The notes under the pieces are model-generated. The model was not told the DNA's origin. It made no database searches and saw nothing but the letters and a program-made list of their open reading frames with translations. The position numbers were made by a program, and so were the translations under genes. A stretch of 23,301 nt of DNA from Bordetella parapertussis. GTDB lineage: Bacteria > Pseudomonadota > Gammaproteobacteria > Burkholderiales > Burkholderiaceae_C. Each line of letters opens with the position of its first letter. Position 1 is the stretch's first letter. Positions 1-8,149 of the stretch are shown in pieces. Where the stretch lies: the NCBI GenBank assembly GCA_945882755.1, contig CAMCWS010000026.1:1-23301 (forward strand), written 5' to 3'.

Positions 1-1453
1 CCTCGATGTAATAGCCATGCACCCGGTTGAACTGCACCTTGAGGTTGGCAATGCCGGTGCGTTCACGCTCACGCACTTCCAGCGCCAACAAAAATTCGTC
101 ACCGTTGTTTTGAATGCCGCGCAACTCATCCAACTCCGCATCAAAACCGTGGTTGATGATGTTGCCGTCCCGCACCATGGCAGAAGGCTCGGGCAGCAAG
201 GCCGCTTGCAGCAGGGCAGCGCATTCGGGCGGCGCCAACAAGGCGTTTGCCAAGGTGGTGAGCCACGGGGTGTGCAAAGCGGGTTTCAGTAAATCGGGCA
301 GGAGGCTAGCGCGTTGCAGCGCGGCACCCAGCGCCACCAACTCACGGGGACGCACTTGGCGCAGTGCAATCCGGGCGCTGATGCGCTGCACATCCCCCAA
401 GCCTTTCAAGGCGGTACGCAGTTCGCGCCACACCCCAGCGCCATGCTCACCTTGCAGTGCGGCAATGGCGTCCAAGCGTTGTTGCGCCAAACTGCGTTCA
501 CGCGGCGGCTCCAACAGCCAGCGTTTGAGCAAGCGACTGCCCATGCCGGTCATACAGGTGTCCATAAGAGAAAAAAGCGTGGGGCTGTCTTCACCGCGCA
601 GGGTTTGTGTGAGCTCCAAGTTGCGTCGTGTGGTGGCGGGCAAGTCAATGCGTTCTTCGTTGCGCTCCACCCGCACCTTTTGCACATGGCTCAGGCTGCG
701 ACCTTGGGTGTGTTCGGCGTAAGCCAGCAAGGCAGATGCCGCAGCATGGGCTTGCGGCAGATCTTGCGCTTGCCAAGCGGCAAGGCTGGCAGCTTGCAAC
801 TGCGTAAGTAATTTGCGTTGGCCCAAGGCACTGTCAAATTCCCATGCAGGGCGCTCGCTTTTCACAGTGGCGGATGTCAGCAAGGGCTGCAGGTGCTTGG
901 GAAAGTCGCTGCTGTAAATCACTTCGCTGGGGGCAATGCGGGCAATCCATGCGGGGAGTTCGTCCGCAGCGCATTCGGCCAGTCGCAACTCGCCTTCGGT
1001 CACGCTCAGCCAGGCCAAGCCGCAGCCTTGCGCCTTGCCTGCTCGCTCGCTGGCATGAACCGCCAGCACATAGGCCTCGGTTTTGTCGTTCAAGAGTTCG
1101 GCGTCGGTCAAGGTGCCAGGTGTGACCACCCGCACCACCTTGCGCTCCACCGGCCCTTTGCCGCCCACTTCACCCACTTGCTCGCAGATCGCTACCGACT
1201 CACCCAGCTTTATGAGTTTGGCTAGGTAGTTGTCTACAGCGTGAAACGGCACACCGGCCATCACCACCGGTTGCCCAGCGGACTGGCCGCGCTGGGTGAG
1301 GGTGATGTCCATCAGGCGAGCGGCTTTTTCGGCGTCATCAAAAAACAGCTCGTAAAAATCCCCCATGCGGTAGAACAGCAAGGTGTGGGGGAAGTCCGCT
1401 TTGAGGCCCAGGTACTGGGCGATCATGGGGGTGTGACCTGAAGGGTCTGACAT
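1..1453 (-). CDS. mutS: DNA mismatch repair ATPase MutS, N-terminal part (3' end outside window)
   Basis: MutS recognises mismatches and small loops in newly replicated DNA and recruits MutL. Reading the minus strand from the ATG at 1453 gives 484 codons without a stop. The protein begins [18 protein letters not shown] and carries the mismatch-contacting F-x-E motif (GDFYELF, Phe33-Tyr34-Glu35) in domain I. It continues through the connector and core/lever regions and leaves the window in the clamp region (near [10 protein letters not shown]). The ATPase and helix-turn-helix domains lie beyond the left edge. No good Shine-Dalgarno precedes the ATG, but a candidate promoter lies about 55 bases upstream. 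The gene is divergent from the KilA-N gene at 1630. Identification is secure; the only uncertainty is the unseen C-terminus. Confidence 0.97.
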   Translation of the reverse strand, partial: MSDPSGHTPMIAQYLGLKADFPHTLLFYRMGDFYELFFDDAEKAARLMDITLTQRGQSAGQPVVMAGVPFHAVDNYLAKLIKLGESVAICEQVGEVGGKGPVERKVVRVVTPGTLTDAELLNDKTEAYVLAVHASERAGKAQGCGLAWLSVTEGELRLAECAADELPAWIARIAPSEVIYSSDFPKHLQPLLTSATVKSERPAWEFDSALGQRKLLTQLQAASLAAWQAQDLPQAHAAASALLAYAEHTQGRSLSHVQKVRVERNEERIDLPATTRRNLELTQTLRGEDSPTLFSLMDTCMTGMGSRLLKRWLLEPPRERSLAQQRLDAIAALQGEHGAGVWRELRTALKGLGDVQRISARIALRQVRPRELVALGAALQRASLLPDLLKPALHTPWLTTLANALLAPPECAALLQAALLPEPSAMVRDGNIINHGFDAELDELRGIQNNGDEFLLALEVRERERTGIANLKVQFNRVHGYYIE

Positions 1454-1507
1454 GCGTGTTAATCAGTAAGAAGATTTTTTTGTTAAAAACAGACTGCTAA
1501 TCTGAGC

Positions 1508-1534
1508 ATTATCTGACCACAGACTCAAATTCAA
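1508..1534 (-). promoter_or_regulatory. Candidate sigma-70 promoter for mutS
   Basis: On the minus strand a TTGAAT hexamer (1529-1534) is followed, after a 15-base spacer, by GATAAT (1508-1513). This matches the -10 consensus at five of six positions. The spacer is short of the ideal 17, so this is only a candidate. It lies in the 176-base divergent gap (1454-1629) between mutS and the KilA-N gene, the longest gene-free stretch here. A second -10-like hexamer, TATAAA (1543-1548), faces the KilA-N gene but has no convincing -35. Confidence 0.3.
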
Positions 1535-1629
1535 GCTATTTGTATAAATTGTGCGCTGTTCACCAAAGTCTTTTCACTTTTTAGGCATCACCACAGAATG
1601 AATCCAGCAAGTTTCAACTGGAGAAAACT

Positions 1630-2442
1630 GTGGTTAAAAGAATGGACGTCATGGGCAGTGAAATCATCGTCACTTCCCAAAACGGGCAAGACTATATTTG
1701 CTTGACAGACATGGTGAAAGCCAAGGACGGCGAGTTTTTCATATCGGATTGGTTACGCAACAGGAATACGATCGAATTCTTAGGTATCTGGGAGACGGTT
1801 TACAACGCCAGTTTTAATCATGGCGAATTCGCCACAATTAAAAATCAAGCAGGATTGAACAGTTACAGACTCAGTGTGAAGGAGTGGACTCAAAAGACTC
1901 GTGCCATCGGTCTTCAGGCCACGGCGGGTCGATATGGCGGGACTTATGCCCACAGGGATATTGCCTTTGAATTTGGCATGTGGATCAGCCCCAAGTTCAA
2001 AATTTACCTGATCAAAGAATTTCAGCGCTTAAAGGATGAAGAATCCCGCGCTGCTTCCATGGATTGGAGTGTTCAGCGAACGTTAGCCAAAGTGAATTAC
2101 AAAATCCACACCGACGCGATCAAAGATCACCTTATTCCCCCGCTCTTAACTCAATCCCAGACGCGCATGGTCTATGCCAGCGAGGCCGATCTTCTGAATG
2201 TGGCTTTGTTTGGAAAAACAGCGGCCCAATGGCGAAAAGCGAATCCACAGCTTGAAGGCAATATGCGAGACCATGCTCAGTTAGAGCAGCTGGTGGTGCT
2301 GTCTAACTTGGAAAGCATCAATGCTGTTTTTATTCACCAAGGTTTAGGTGCTCCACAGCGATTGAAACAACTTAACGCGATTGCCATCTCTCAAATGAGA
2401 TCACTTGTGGGCGTCAAGTCGATCCCAAAGCTTCAAAAATAA
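1630..2442 (+). CDS. KilA-N domain protein (likely horizontally acquired)
   Basis: This encodes 270 residues. Residues about 15-145 resemble the KilA-N domain, a predicted DNA-binding fold common in phages and large DNA viruses and also found in standalone chromosomal proteins. Visible features are an early ICLTDMVKAKD segment, an RYGGTYAHRDIAFEFGMWIS core and the FKIYLIKEFQRLKDEE helix that closes the domain. The C-terminal half contains YASEADLLNVALFGKTA and is not an enzyme domain I recognise. I chose the GTG start at 1630 because GGAGA (1620-1624) lies five bases upstream; ATGs at 1642 and 1651 are too far from it. Base composition is clearly more AT-rich than the neighbours (about 38% GC in 1801-1860). 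Its TAA directly abuts the suhB stop codon on the other strand. Biological role unknown; a stand-alone DNA-binding regulator or mobile-element remnant is inference. Confidence 0.85.
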   Translation: MVKRMDVMGSEIIVTSQNGQDYICLTDMVKAKDGEFFISDWLRNRNTIEFLGIWETVYNASFNHGEFATIKNQAGLNSYRLSVKEWTQKTRAIGLQATAGRYGGTYAHRDIAFEFGMWISPKFKIYLIKEFQRLKDEESRAASMDWSVQRTLAKVNYKIHTDAIKDHLIPPLLTQSQTRMVYASEADLLNVALFGKTAAQWRKANPQLEGNMRDHAQLEQLVVLSNLESINAVFIHQGLGAPQRLKQLNAIAISQMRSLVGVKSIPKLQK

Positions 2443-3330
2443 CTACTCGCCGTCAGCCAAATCTTTGCGCAACTGCCCAATCAGCTTGCCGGCCTCGGTT
2501 TTGTCTTCCACGCCAGCAAATTTGGAGTATTTGTTCAACAAGCCCACGAGTTGGGCATACACCTTGGGGTTGGCAGCCATGCATTCGCGTTGGTGCAAAT
2601 AGTCGGCGTCACCGGTGAAGTTGCCCACCAAACCACCGGCCTCGGTGATCAGCAAACTGCCTGCCGCCATGTCCCATGGGTGCAGGCCGGTTTCAAAAAA
2701 ACCATCGCAGAATCCTGCAGCCACATAGGCCAAGTCAAGGGCGGCAGCCCCTGGGCGGCGTAAGCCAGCAGTGCGCTTCATCACCTCGGACATGAGCTTG
2801 AGGTAGGAGGCGAAATCGTCGTCGGGGCGAAATGGAAAACCGGTGCTGATCAGGCAATCTTGCAAGCGGATGCGCTTGCTCACACGCAAACGACGGTCGT
2901 TCATGAAGGCGCCGCGACCGCGTGTGGAGGTGAACAAATCGTTGCGGGTGGGGTCGTAGACCACGGCTTGCTCGATACGTCCCTTGCTTTGCAAAGCGAT
3001 GCTGATGCAATAAAACGGAAAACCGTGAATGAAGTTGGTGGTGCCATCCAGCGGGTCGATGATCCAAATATGTTCGGACTGTGGGTTGCCGCGGGTTTGA
3101 CCAGATTCTTCGGCCAAGATGCCGTGGTCGGGGTAGGCGGTGAGCAAGGTGTCGATGATGATGTTTTCGCTGGCTTGGTCAACCTCGGTCACAAAGTCGT
3201 TGGCCATTTTTTGCGAGACACGAACCGACTCCACGTCCAGCGCCGCGCGGTTGATGATGACCCCCGCTGCACGTGCAGCCTTGATGGCCACATTCAGCAT
3301 GGGGTGGATAGACGAGGAAGAAGCGATCAT
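2443..3330 (-). CDS. suhB: Inositol-1-monophosphatase family protein SuhB
   Basis: SuhB belongs to the Mg2+-dependent, Li+-sensitive phosphatase family that hydrolyses inositol-1-phosphate. In E. coli it also acts with Nus factors in rRNA antitermination. The 295-residue protein has the metal-binding signatures: Glu74 in the LAEES segment, [10 protein letters not shown] with Asp92 and Asp95, and the late WDMAAGSLL motif with Asp220. ATG 3330 gives [20 protein letters not shown] 3300 (MLNVAIK) is a shorter option, but the family usually has the HPMLN residues. The reading frame stays open far upstream into trmJ, but that is antisense shadow. A C-terminal tail of about 25 charged residues ([17 protein letters not shown]) extends past the usual end. 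A terminator-like hairpin lies just upstream (3381-3408). Confidence 0.95.
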   Translation of the reverse strand: MIASSSSIHPMLNVAIKAARAAGVIINRAALDVESVRVSQKMANDFVTEVDQASENIIIDTLLTAYPDHGILAEESGQTRGNPQSEHIWIIDPLDGTTNFIHGFPFYCISIALQSKGRIEQAVVYDPTRNDLFTSTRGRGAFMNDRRLRVSKRIRLQDCLISTGFPFRPDDDFASYLKLMSEVMKRTAGLRRPGAAALDLAYVAAGFCDGFFETGLHPWDMAAGSLLITEAGGLVGNFTGDADYLHQRECMAANPKVYAQLVGLLNKYSKFAGVEDKTEAGKLIGQLRKDLADGE

Positions 3331-3380
3331 GGGAGTGGGCAGCAGACCTGTGTTGTGCGCAGAAGTGCTGCGAGAGGAAC

Positions 3381-3408
3381 CAAAAAAACACGCCCGGCAA
3401 AGCGGGCG
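3381..3408 (-). terminator. GC hairpin plus seven Ts, oriented toward suhB
   Basis: CGCCCG (3391-3396) and CGGGCG (3403-3408) form a perfect 6-bp stem with the 6-base loop GCAAAG. On the minus strand the stem is followed by TG and then seven Ts (3387-3381), the layout of a Rho-independent terminator. It lies in the divergent gap, about 50 bases upstream of the suhB ATG. No minus-strand gene upstream needs terminating, because trmJ is on the plus strand. It may block antisense transcription coming from trmJ, or form part of a suhB leader. Confidence 0.55.
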
Positions 3409-3432
3409 GCGACAATGGCGCATTTTAGACCC

Positions 3433-4161
3433 ATGCACACCCGCTTCATCCTGATCGAAACCAGCCACGCCGGCAATGTGGGCGCAACGGCCCGCGCCAT
3501 GCGGGTCATGGGCTTTGACGACTTGGTGTTGGTGGCGCCCCGATGGTCCAACGTGCTGCGCCGTGAGGAAACCATTCAACGGGCCAGCGGTGCCTTGAAC
3601 GTGCTGGAAAACGCCCGCATCGTGGCCACTCTGGACGAAGCCTTGGACGGCATCACCCACCTGTGCGCCACCGCCATGACGCCGAGGGATTTCGGCCCAC
3701 CCACCTGCTCGCCGAGAGAACATTTCGCCACCTTGCCAGCGTCCACGGGCGAGGGCGGCATGGCGTTTTTGTTCGGCTCCGAGCGCTTTGGCATGAAAAA
3801 CGAGGATGTGTACCGCTGCCACGTTGCACTGACCATCCCCACCGACCCCAGTTTCGGGTCGCTGAATTTGGCAAGCGCAGTGCAGGTGGTGGCTTATGAA
3901 TGGCGCTTGGCCTTGGGCGGCTATGCGGTGCAAGAAGCCACTGCGCAGACCCAGCAAGCCGATGCGGCCCAAGTGGCGGGCATGCTGCAGCACCTGGAGG
4001 GCTCGTTGGTGGACATTGGGTTTTTAGACCCCGCAGCCCCCAAAAAGCTCATGCCGCGGTTGAATCAGTTGTTTAACCGCGCGGGTTTGAGCGAGGAAGA
4101 AGTCCATATCTTGCGAGGTATTGCCAAGGCCATGGCGCAGTCTGCCAAAGGAAAAAGTTAG
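3433..4161 (+). CDS. trmJ: tRNA (cytidine/uridine-32-2'-O-)methyltransferase TrmJ
   Basis: TrmJ is a SPOUT-class (SpoU/TrmH) enzyme that 2'-O-methylates position 32 of tRNA using S-adenosylmethionine. The 242-residue protein opens with [20 protein letters not shown], containing the N-x-G motif and conserved RAMRVMGF of the family. It later has the [13 protein letters not shown] and [17 protein letters not shown] motifs that build the trefoil-knot cofactor site. A C-terminal helical extension (about residues 165-242) is typical of TrmJ. I chose ATG 3433 because homologues start at M-x-TRF; an in-frame ATG at 3415 would add six residues and overlaps a -10-like GACAAT (3411-3416). No Shine-Dalgarno is visible. 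It is followed after nine bases by cysE, so the two are probably cotranscribed. Confidence 0.93.
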   Translation: MHTRFILIETSHAGNVGATARAMRVMGFDDLVLVAPRWSNVLRREETIQRASGALNVLENARIVATLDEALDGITHLCATAMTPRDFGPPTCSPREHFATLPASTGEGGMAFLFGSERFGMKNEDVYRCHVALTIPTDPSFGSLNLASAVQVVAYEWRLALGGYAVQEATAQTQQADAAQVAGMLQHLEGSLVDIGFLDPAAPKKLMPRLNQLFNRAGLSEEEVHILRGIAKAMAQSAKGKS

Positions 4162-4170
4162 ACTCTTTGT

Positions 4171-4944
4171 ATGTTTTCAAGAATACGCGCTGACGCCCAA
4201 ACCATCCTCGACCGAGACCCTGCCGCCCGTGGTTGGCTCGAGGTGCTGACCTGCTACCCCGGCTTACACGCCTTGTTGTTTCACCGTATGGCCCATGCTT
4301 GCTGGGGTGCTAGGTTATTTTGGTTGGGTCGGTTTATTTCGCACATTTCAAGGTTTTTCACCGGTATTGAAATTCACCCAGGGGCAGTCATTGGTGAGCG
4401 GGTGTTTTTCGACCATGCCATGGGCGTGGTGGTGGGTGAAACCGCTGAAATTGGCGACGGCTGCACGATTTACCAAGGCGTAACCTTGGGCGGCACTTCG
4501 CTGTACAAAGGCACCAAACGCCACCCTACTTTGGGCAAAGACGTGGTGGTCAGTGCAGGTGCGAAAGTATTGGGCGGATTTACTGTGGGTGACGGCGCCA
4601 AAATTGGCAGCAATGCGGTGGTCATCAAACCCGTGCCGGCTGGTGCGACAGCGGTGGGCATACCTGCTCGCATCATCCAAAGCCAATCGGGTGAAAGTGC
4701 CGATGTGGCCAAACCCAAACCCACCTTTAGCGCCTATGGCATCACCCAAGACGATGACCCGGTCAGCCAAGCGTTGCGCGGGCTGATCGATTACACGGTC
4801 GAGCAAGACAAACAAATCGCCTTGTTATGGCAAGCCTTGGCCAAATTGGCCTCAGCCGCCCCTGGTGCGGAAGATTTCCTGCCCAAAGAAGCGGCAAAAT
4901 TTGCCCATTTAGAAATTGAGAAACTTAACAAATTGATCGATTAA
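4171..4944 (+). CDS. cysE: Serine O-acetyltransferase CysE
   Basis: CysE transfers acetyl from acetyl-CoA to L-serine, the first step of cysteine synthesis; O-acetylserine is then used by cysteine synthase. The protein has 257 residues. An N-terminal helical part (about 1-60) is followed by left-handed beta-helix hexapeptide repeats (about 65-185) including [21 protein letters not shown] (catalytic-type His82) and GVTLGGT. Glu67 stands where the E. coli enzyme has the dyad Asp (IEIHP versus DIHP), as in the shorter CysE class. The C-terminal 80 residues form a predicted helical tail ([20 protein letters not shown]) of unknown role, beyond the usual inhibitory tail. The ATG comes nine bases after the trmJ stop, with no clear Shine-Dalgarno. 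Confidence 0.95.
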   Translation: MFSRIRADAQTILDRDPAARGWLEVLTCYPGLHALLFHRMAHACWGARLFWLGRFISHISRFFTGIEIHPGAVIGERVFFDHAMGVVVGETAEIGDGCTIYQGVTLGGTSLYKGTKRHPTLGKDVVVSAGAKVLGGFTVGDGAKIGSNAVVIKPVPAGATAVGIPARIIQSQSGESADVAKPKPTFSAYGITQDDDPVSQALRGLIDYTVEQDKQIALLWQALAKLASAAPGAEDFLPKEAAKFAHLEIEKLNKLID

Positions 4945-4997
4945 TCGCAATTTACAAGGTCAAATAAAGACTTTGCTAATTTTGTCGATATCTGTTC

Positions 4998-5408
4998 ATG
5001 GCTAACTTCATCAAAATCCACCCCCACTACCTGATGCTGGTGAGGCAACACCCCGAAAATTTTGTGGGCAAGTTGTCTTTTAGCGTGGAGCAATATGGTT
5101 TGGTCGTCCACGATTTCGTGTTCGATTTAAAACTCACCCCACCCAATGAGCATTACGAAAATTGGCGCTTTATTTGTGAAGAGCCCGCGCAGTTGAACGT
5201 ACCCAACTTTGTGCTGTTTTTGATGTCGATTGAGAACTATATTTTCTCGACCTTGAATTTTTCGCCTATCGAAGCTGTCAAAGTCGCAGAAGCGCCCAAG
5301 AAGGGCATCATGAAGATCTTGTCACCCAAGAAAGAGCCGTTTCGCTTGTTTTTCAAAGACATGTTCTTTGATATTCACACAAACGACCTCAAGCAAAAAA
5401 ACAAATAG
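4998..5408 (+). CDS. Unrecognised 136-residue protein
   Basis: I do not recognise the family. The 136-residue product starts MANFIKIHPHYLML, has no signal peptide or clear transmembrane helix, and is rich in aromatic residues (NWRFICEEP, FVLFLMSIENYIFSTLNF). It then has a basic stretch (about 94-110: PKKGIMKILSPKKEP) and ends in a Lys/Asn-rich tail. The spread of Phe/Tyr and charged residues suggests a folded soluble or peripheral membrane protein. It begins 53 bases after cysE, on the same strand and possibly in the same transcript, and faces mog. Its coding sequence is more AT-rich than cysE. The clean start and full-length frame support a real gene. No function can be assigned from sequence. 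Confidence 0.7.
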   Translation: MANFIKIHPHYLMLVRQHPENFVGKLSFSVEQYGLVVHDFVFDLKLTPPNEHYENWRFICEEPAQLNVPNFVLFLMSIENYIFSTLNFSPIEAVKVAEAPKKGIMKILSPKKEPFRLFFKDMFFDIHTNDLKQKNK

Positions 5409-5424
5409 ACCCTGCCGGACGGAG

Positions 5425-5450
5425 ACTGCCACGCCCTTCGGGCTAGCAGT
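5425..5450. terminator. Hairpin between convergent genes (weak terminator candidate)
   Basis: ACTGC (5425-5429) pairs with GCAGT (5446-5450), and GCCC (5433-5436) pairs with GGGC (5440-5443) around a TTC loop. This gives an interrupted stem in the 46-base gap between the 136-residue gene and mog. No T run follows immediately on either strand; the nearest on the minus strand is about 20 bases on, inside the neighbouring coding sequence. Termination there is plausible but unproven. Confidence 0.35.
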
Positions 5451-5454
5451 GACC

Positions 5455-6057
5455 TTATGCCAACTGAGTTCTTATCGCCGACTTAGGCCTGAAGGCCTTG
5501 CAAACCGCGTCATGCGTTTCTAAATAAGGGCCACCTATCAAGTCGATGCAATAAGGAACGGCTGCAAAAATACCGTTGACCAGCACCTCGCCTTGCTCGT
5601 TTTTCAAGCCACCCAAGGTCTCGGTGATAGATTTGGGTTGGCCAGGCAAATTGATGATCAAGCTTTTGCCGCGAATGACGGCCACTTGCCTAGACAAAAT
5701 CGCGGTGGGCACAAAGCGCAGGCTGATTTGCCGCATTTGCTCGCCAAAGCCTGGCATTTCCTTGTCAGCCACCGCCAGTGTGGCTTCAGGCGTGACATCC
5801 CGCGGTGAGGGGCCCGTGCCGCCGGTGGTCAAGACCAAGGCGCAGCCCGCGTCCACCAGTTGGATCAAGGTTTGGCTGATGAGGGCTTGCTCATCCGCAA
5901 TGAGGCGAGGCTCAAAGTGCAAAGGGTTTTGCAGGGCTTTGCCCAGCCACTCTTGCAAGGCTGGCAGGCCTTTGTCTTCGTAAACACCGCCGGAAGCACG
6001 GTCGCTGATGGAAACGATGCCGATGCGTACAGGGTCTAAACCATCAACGGGGGTCAT
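5455..6057 (-). CDS. mog: Molybdopterin adenylyltransferase Mog/MogA
   Basis: Mog adenylylates molybdopterin using ATP, preparing it for molybdate insertion by MoeA in molybdenum cofactor synthesis. The 200-residue protein from ATG 6057 begins MTPVDGLDPVRIGIVSISDR. It contains the family motifs SISDRASxGxYxD, LVLTTGGTGPSPRDVTPEAT (nucleotide/pterin binding), MPGFGEQMR and INLPGQP. Length and motif order fit MogA/MoaB-type proteins, and MogA better because of the C-terminal extension. The ATG lies inside the end of darP, giving a 14-base overlap, so the two genes are probably translationally coupled. The same frame is open upstream to 6351 but antisense or overlapping sequence there does not resemble the family. 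Confidence 0.93.
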   Translation of the reverse strand: MTPVDGLDPVRIGIVSISDRASGGVYEDKGLPALQEWLGKALQNPLHFEPRLIADEQALISQTLIQLVDAGCALVLTTGGTGPSPRDVTPEATLAVADKEMPGFGEQMRQISLRFVPTAILSRQVAVIRGKSLIINLPGQPKSITETLGGLKNEQGEVLVNGIFAAVPYCIDLIGGPYLETHDAVCKAFRPKSAIRTQLA

Positions 6058-6706
6058 ACACACGCTCTTCTTGGGCTTGCAGGGACTGCAGCAAATGCTG
6101 CCTGAGGATTTGAAAAATATCGCGGTAGGCACGACCTTGACGCGGCAGCAGGCCTTGCGACACCGCCGCTTTGTCGGGCAAGCCGTCTTTGCGGGCTTGG
6201 CGCAGCAAGGCGCGCAGTTGTTGGCTGTCGGTGCCGGGGTAGCTGCTCTGCCACTCTTCCATGGCGCTGTCATCTTTAAGCAATCGCTCTCGCCAAGCTT
6301 CGGCCAAGTGCAGCAACTGGGTTTCTTCGGCGCTGCCGTTGTGCTGCACATTCAAGGCGTCGCGTATGGCCTCCACTTGCGTGCTATCGAGCTTGCGCAT
6401 GAGCTTGCCGACATACTGCATTTGGCGGCGCTTGCCCTCGAAATCGGTGATTTTTTTGGCACTCAAAACCGCTTCGTTCAGTAAATCGGGCAGGTGGCCC
6501 AGTGTCAGCAACTGCTGCATCAGGTCGGTGCGCAAGTCCAGCAGGTCCTCGCCGAGTTTTTGCAACTCATTGCTTTTTTGCTTTAAATCGGTTTTGCTGA
6601 TCAGGTCTTGGCCTTTGACCTCGCGTTTGAGTTCCAAGTCGAGATCGCTCCCCTCGGCAACAAAATGACCTTTAACGTAATAACCTTTGGTGGGTTTGCG
6701 CGACAT
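6044..6706 (-). CDS. darP: Ribosome maturation protein DarP (YjgA family)
   Basis: YjgA/DarP (DUF615) associates with late 50S ribosomal assembly intermediates in E. coli. The 220-residue product begins MSRKPTKGYYVKGHFVAEGS, then has mostly alpha-helical sequence with conserved LIALP-like and RRQMQYVGKLMR segments. It ends with the RQGRAYRDIFQILRQ helix typical of the family. ATG 6706 is chosen because a good Shine-Dalgarno (GAGGAAG) lies five bases upstream; a TTG six codons earlier is not needed. It overlaps mog by 14 bases and is divergent from pmbA with only 35 bases between their starts. Confidence 0.92.
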   Translation of the reverse strand: MSRKPTKGYYVKGHFVAEGSDLDLELKREVKGQDLISKTDLKQKSNELQKLGEDLLDLRTDLMQQLLTLGHLPDLLNEAVLSAKKITDFEGKRRQMQYVGKLMRKLDSTQVEAIRDALNVQHNGSAEETQLLHLAEAWRERLLKDDSAMEEWQSSYPGTDSQQLRALLRQARKDGLPDKAAVSQGLLPRQGRAYRDIFQILRQHLLQSLQAQEERVYDPR

Positions 6707-6741
6707 GAAGACTTCCTCTGCCAAGTATCATAGCCGCCGAT

Positions 6742-8130
6742 ATGAACCCATCTTCTCAAGCCTCTACCCCAACGTCCTCGGCGCTTTCTGGTTTTAGCCA
6801 CAGCCGAGCCCAGTTTGAACATTTGGTCGACAGCGCCATTGCCCATGCCAAGCACCTAGGTGCTACCGACGCGGCCGCTGAAGCCTCCGAAGGCTGCGGC
6901 CTGAGCGTGTCGGTTCGCAAGGGCGAACTGGAGAACGTTGAGCGCAACCGCGACAAGTCCTTGGGCATCACCGTCTATGTGGGACAGCGCCGTGGCAACG
7001 CCAGCACCTCCGATTTTTCGCAAGCGGCCATTGAGCGCACCGTGCAAGCGGCGTTTGACATTGCCCGCTTCACCGCTGAAGACCCATTTGCTGCTTTGCC
7101 CGATGAGGGTTTGATCGCCCATCAGCACCGCGATTTGGATTTGTTCCATCCTTGGGCGATTGACAGCGCGGGTGCCACCGAATTGGCGCTGCGTTGCGAA
7201 GCCGCCGCTTTGTCGACCGACAAGCAAATCACCAACAGCGAAGGCGCCAGCGTCTCGGCGCAGCAAAGCCATTTTTTCAGCGCACACACCCATGGTTTTC
7301 GCGGCGGCTATGCCAGCTCGAGGCACAGCCTGTCGGTGGCCCCCATTGCTGGCAAGGGTGACGACATGCAACGAGACTATTGGTACAGCTCCATGCGCCA
7401 CGCAGGCGATTTGGCTTCCCCCGAAGCGGTGGGACGTTACGCTGCGCAACGCTCTTTAAGCCGCTTGCACTCGCGAAAGTTGGCGACCACCAGTTGCCCG
7501 GTGTTGTTCGAGTCTCCGCTGGCCGCCGGTTTGTTGGGTGGTTTGGTGCATGCTTTAAGCGGCGGGGCACTCTACCGGCAAAGCAGTTTTTTGATGGACT
7601 CTTTGGGCAAAAAAGTCGCCGCCAAGCACCTGCATGTGAGCGAAGACCCGTTTGTGATGCGCGGCAAAGGCAGCTCACCTTTTGATAACGAGGGTGTCAA
7701 AGTACAGCCGCGTCAGGTTTTGCTCAATGGGCAGGTGGAGGGCTATTTCCTCTCCAGCTACTCGGCGCGAAAGCTTGGCATGCAAACCACGGGCAATGCG
7801 GGTGGTTCGCACAATTTGGTGATGACTTCCAGCCTGACCCGCGCCAGCGACGACCTAGACGCCATGCTGCGCAAACTAGGCACAGGCTTGTTTGTGATTG
7901 AACTCATGGGGCAGGGCATCAACTACGTTACCGGCGATTACTCTCGCGGTGCCAGCGGTTTTTGGGTGGAAAACGGCCAAATTGCCTACCCCGTGCAAGA
8001 AATCACCATCGCGGGTAATTTGAAAGACATGTTGCTGGGCATCGAAGCGGTGGGCAGTGACGCCTACACCTATGGGGGCAAGACGGTTGGCTCGGTGCTG
8101 ATCAACCGCATGAAGGTGGCAGGCGTTTAA
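6742..8130 (+). CDS. pmbA: Metalloprotease subunit PmbA/TldE
   Basis: TldE (PmbA) partners TldD in a Zn-dependent protease that processes peptides such as microcin B17 precursor and degrades CcdA in E. coli. TldD carries the metal site. The 462-residue protein shows the family arrangement: an N-terminal helical region with VRKGELENVERNRDKSLGITVYVGQRRG, a middle segment with SRLHSRKLATTSCPVLFESPLAAGLLGGLVHALSGGALYRQSSFL, and a C-terminal GGSHNLVM and GASGFWVENG-rich region. TldD is not in this window. The ATG at 6742 has no Shine-Dalgarno; a TATCAT hexamer (6726-6731) ends ten bases before it. Length is close to the E. coli protein (about 450). Confidence 0.94.
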   Translation: MNPSSQASTPTSSALSGFSHSRAQFEHLVDSAIAHAKHLGATDAAAEASEGCGLSVSVRKGELENVERNRDKSLGITVYVGQRRGNASTSDFSQAAIERTVQAAFDIARFTAEDPFAALPDEGLIAHQHRDLDLFHPWAIDSAGATELALRCEAAALSTDKQITNSEGASVSAQQSHFFSAHTHGFRGGYASSRHSLSVAPIAGKGDDMQRDYWYSSMRHAGDLASPEAVGRYAAQRSLSRLHSRKLATTSCPVLFESPLAAGLLGGLVHALSGGALYRQSSFLMDSLGKKVAAKHLHVSEDPFVMRGKGSSPFDNEGVKVQPRQVLLNGQVEGYFLSSYSARKLGMQTTGNAGGSHNLVMTSSLTRASDDLDAMLRKLGTGLFVIELMGQGINYVTGDYSRGASGFWVENGQIAYPVQEITIAGNLKDMLLGIEAVGSDAYTYGGKTVGSVLINRMKVAGV

Positions 8131-8147
8131 AACCGCTTTACGGTTTT
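8129..8147. terminator. Candidate bidirectional terminator between pmbA and potG
   Basis: AAAACCG (8129-8135) and CGGTTTT (8141-8147) form a 7-bp stem with loop CTTTA, beginning at the last bases of the pmbA stop codon. The plus strand continues CTTTATT. The gene on the opposite strand ends at 8150, so the hairpin lies between the two convergent stops. The stem is AT-rich at its base, so strength is modest. Confidence 0.5.
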
Positions 8148-8149
8148 CT

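Noticed and set aside
17..1441. Several plus-strand frames of 66-202 codons in the first 1.4 kb.
   Set aside because: They are antisense to a clear MutS reading frame and have Arg/Ser/Gln-rich compositions typical of shadow frames.
1454..1629. An attachment site or terminal repeats marking the KilA-N insertion.
   Set aside because: I could not find matching direct or inverted repeats on the two sides of the gene by eye.
1630..2442. KilA-N gene as part of a prophage or toxin-antitoxin pair.
   Set aside because: No phage, integrase, antitoxin or partner gene is next to it; the neighbours are mutS and suhB.
2443..3993. A 516-codon open frame on the minus strand covering suhB and continuing upstream.
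   Set aside because: Only the part from 3330 onward resembles SuhB. The rest is antisense to trmJ and crosses a terminator-like hairpin; codon bias explains the open frame.
2860..4161. A 433-codon open frame on the plus strand ending as TrmJ.
   Set aside because: The first 190 codons are antisense to suhB and look like no family; the true TrmJ start is at 3433.
5409..5454. A strong Rho-independent terminator between the 136-residue gene and mog.
   Set aside because: The stem is interrupted and lacks an adjacent T run, so it was kept only as a weak candidate.
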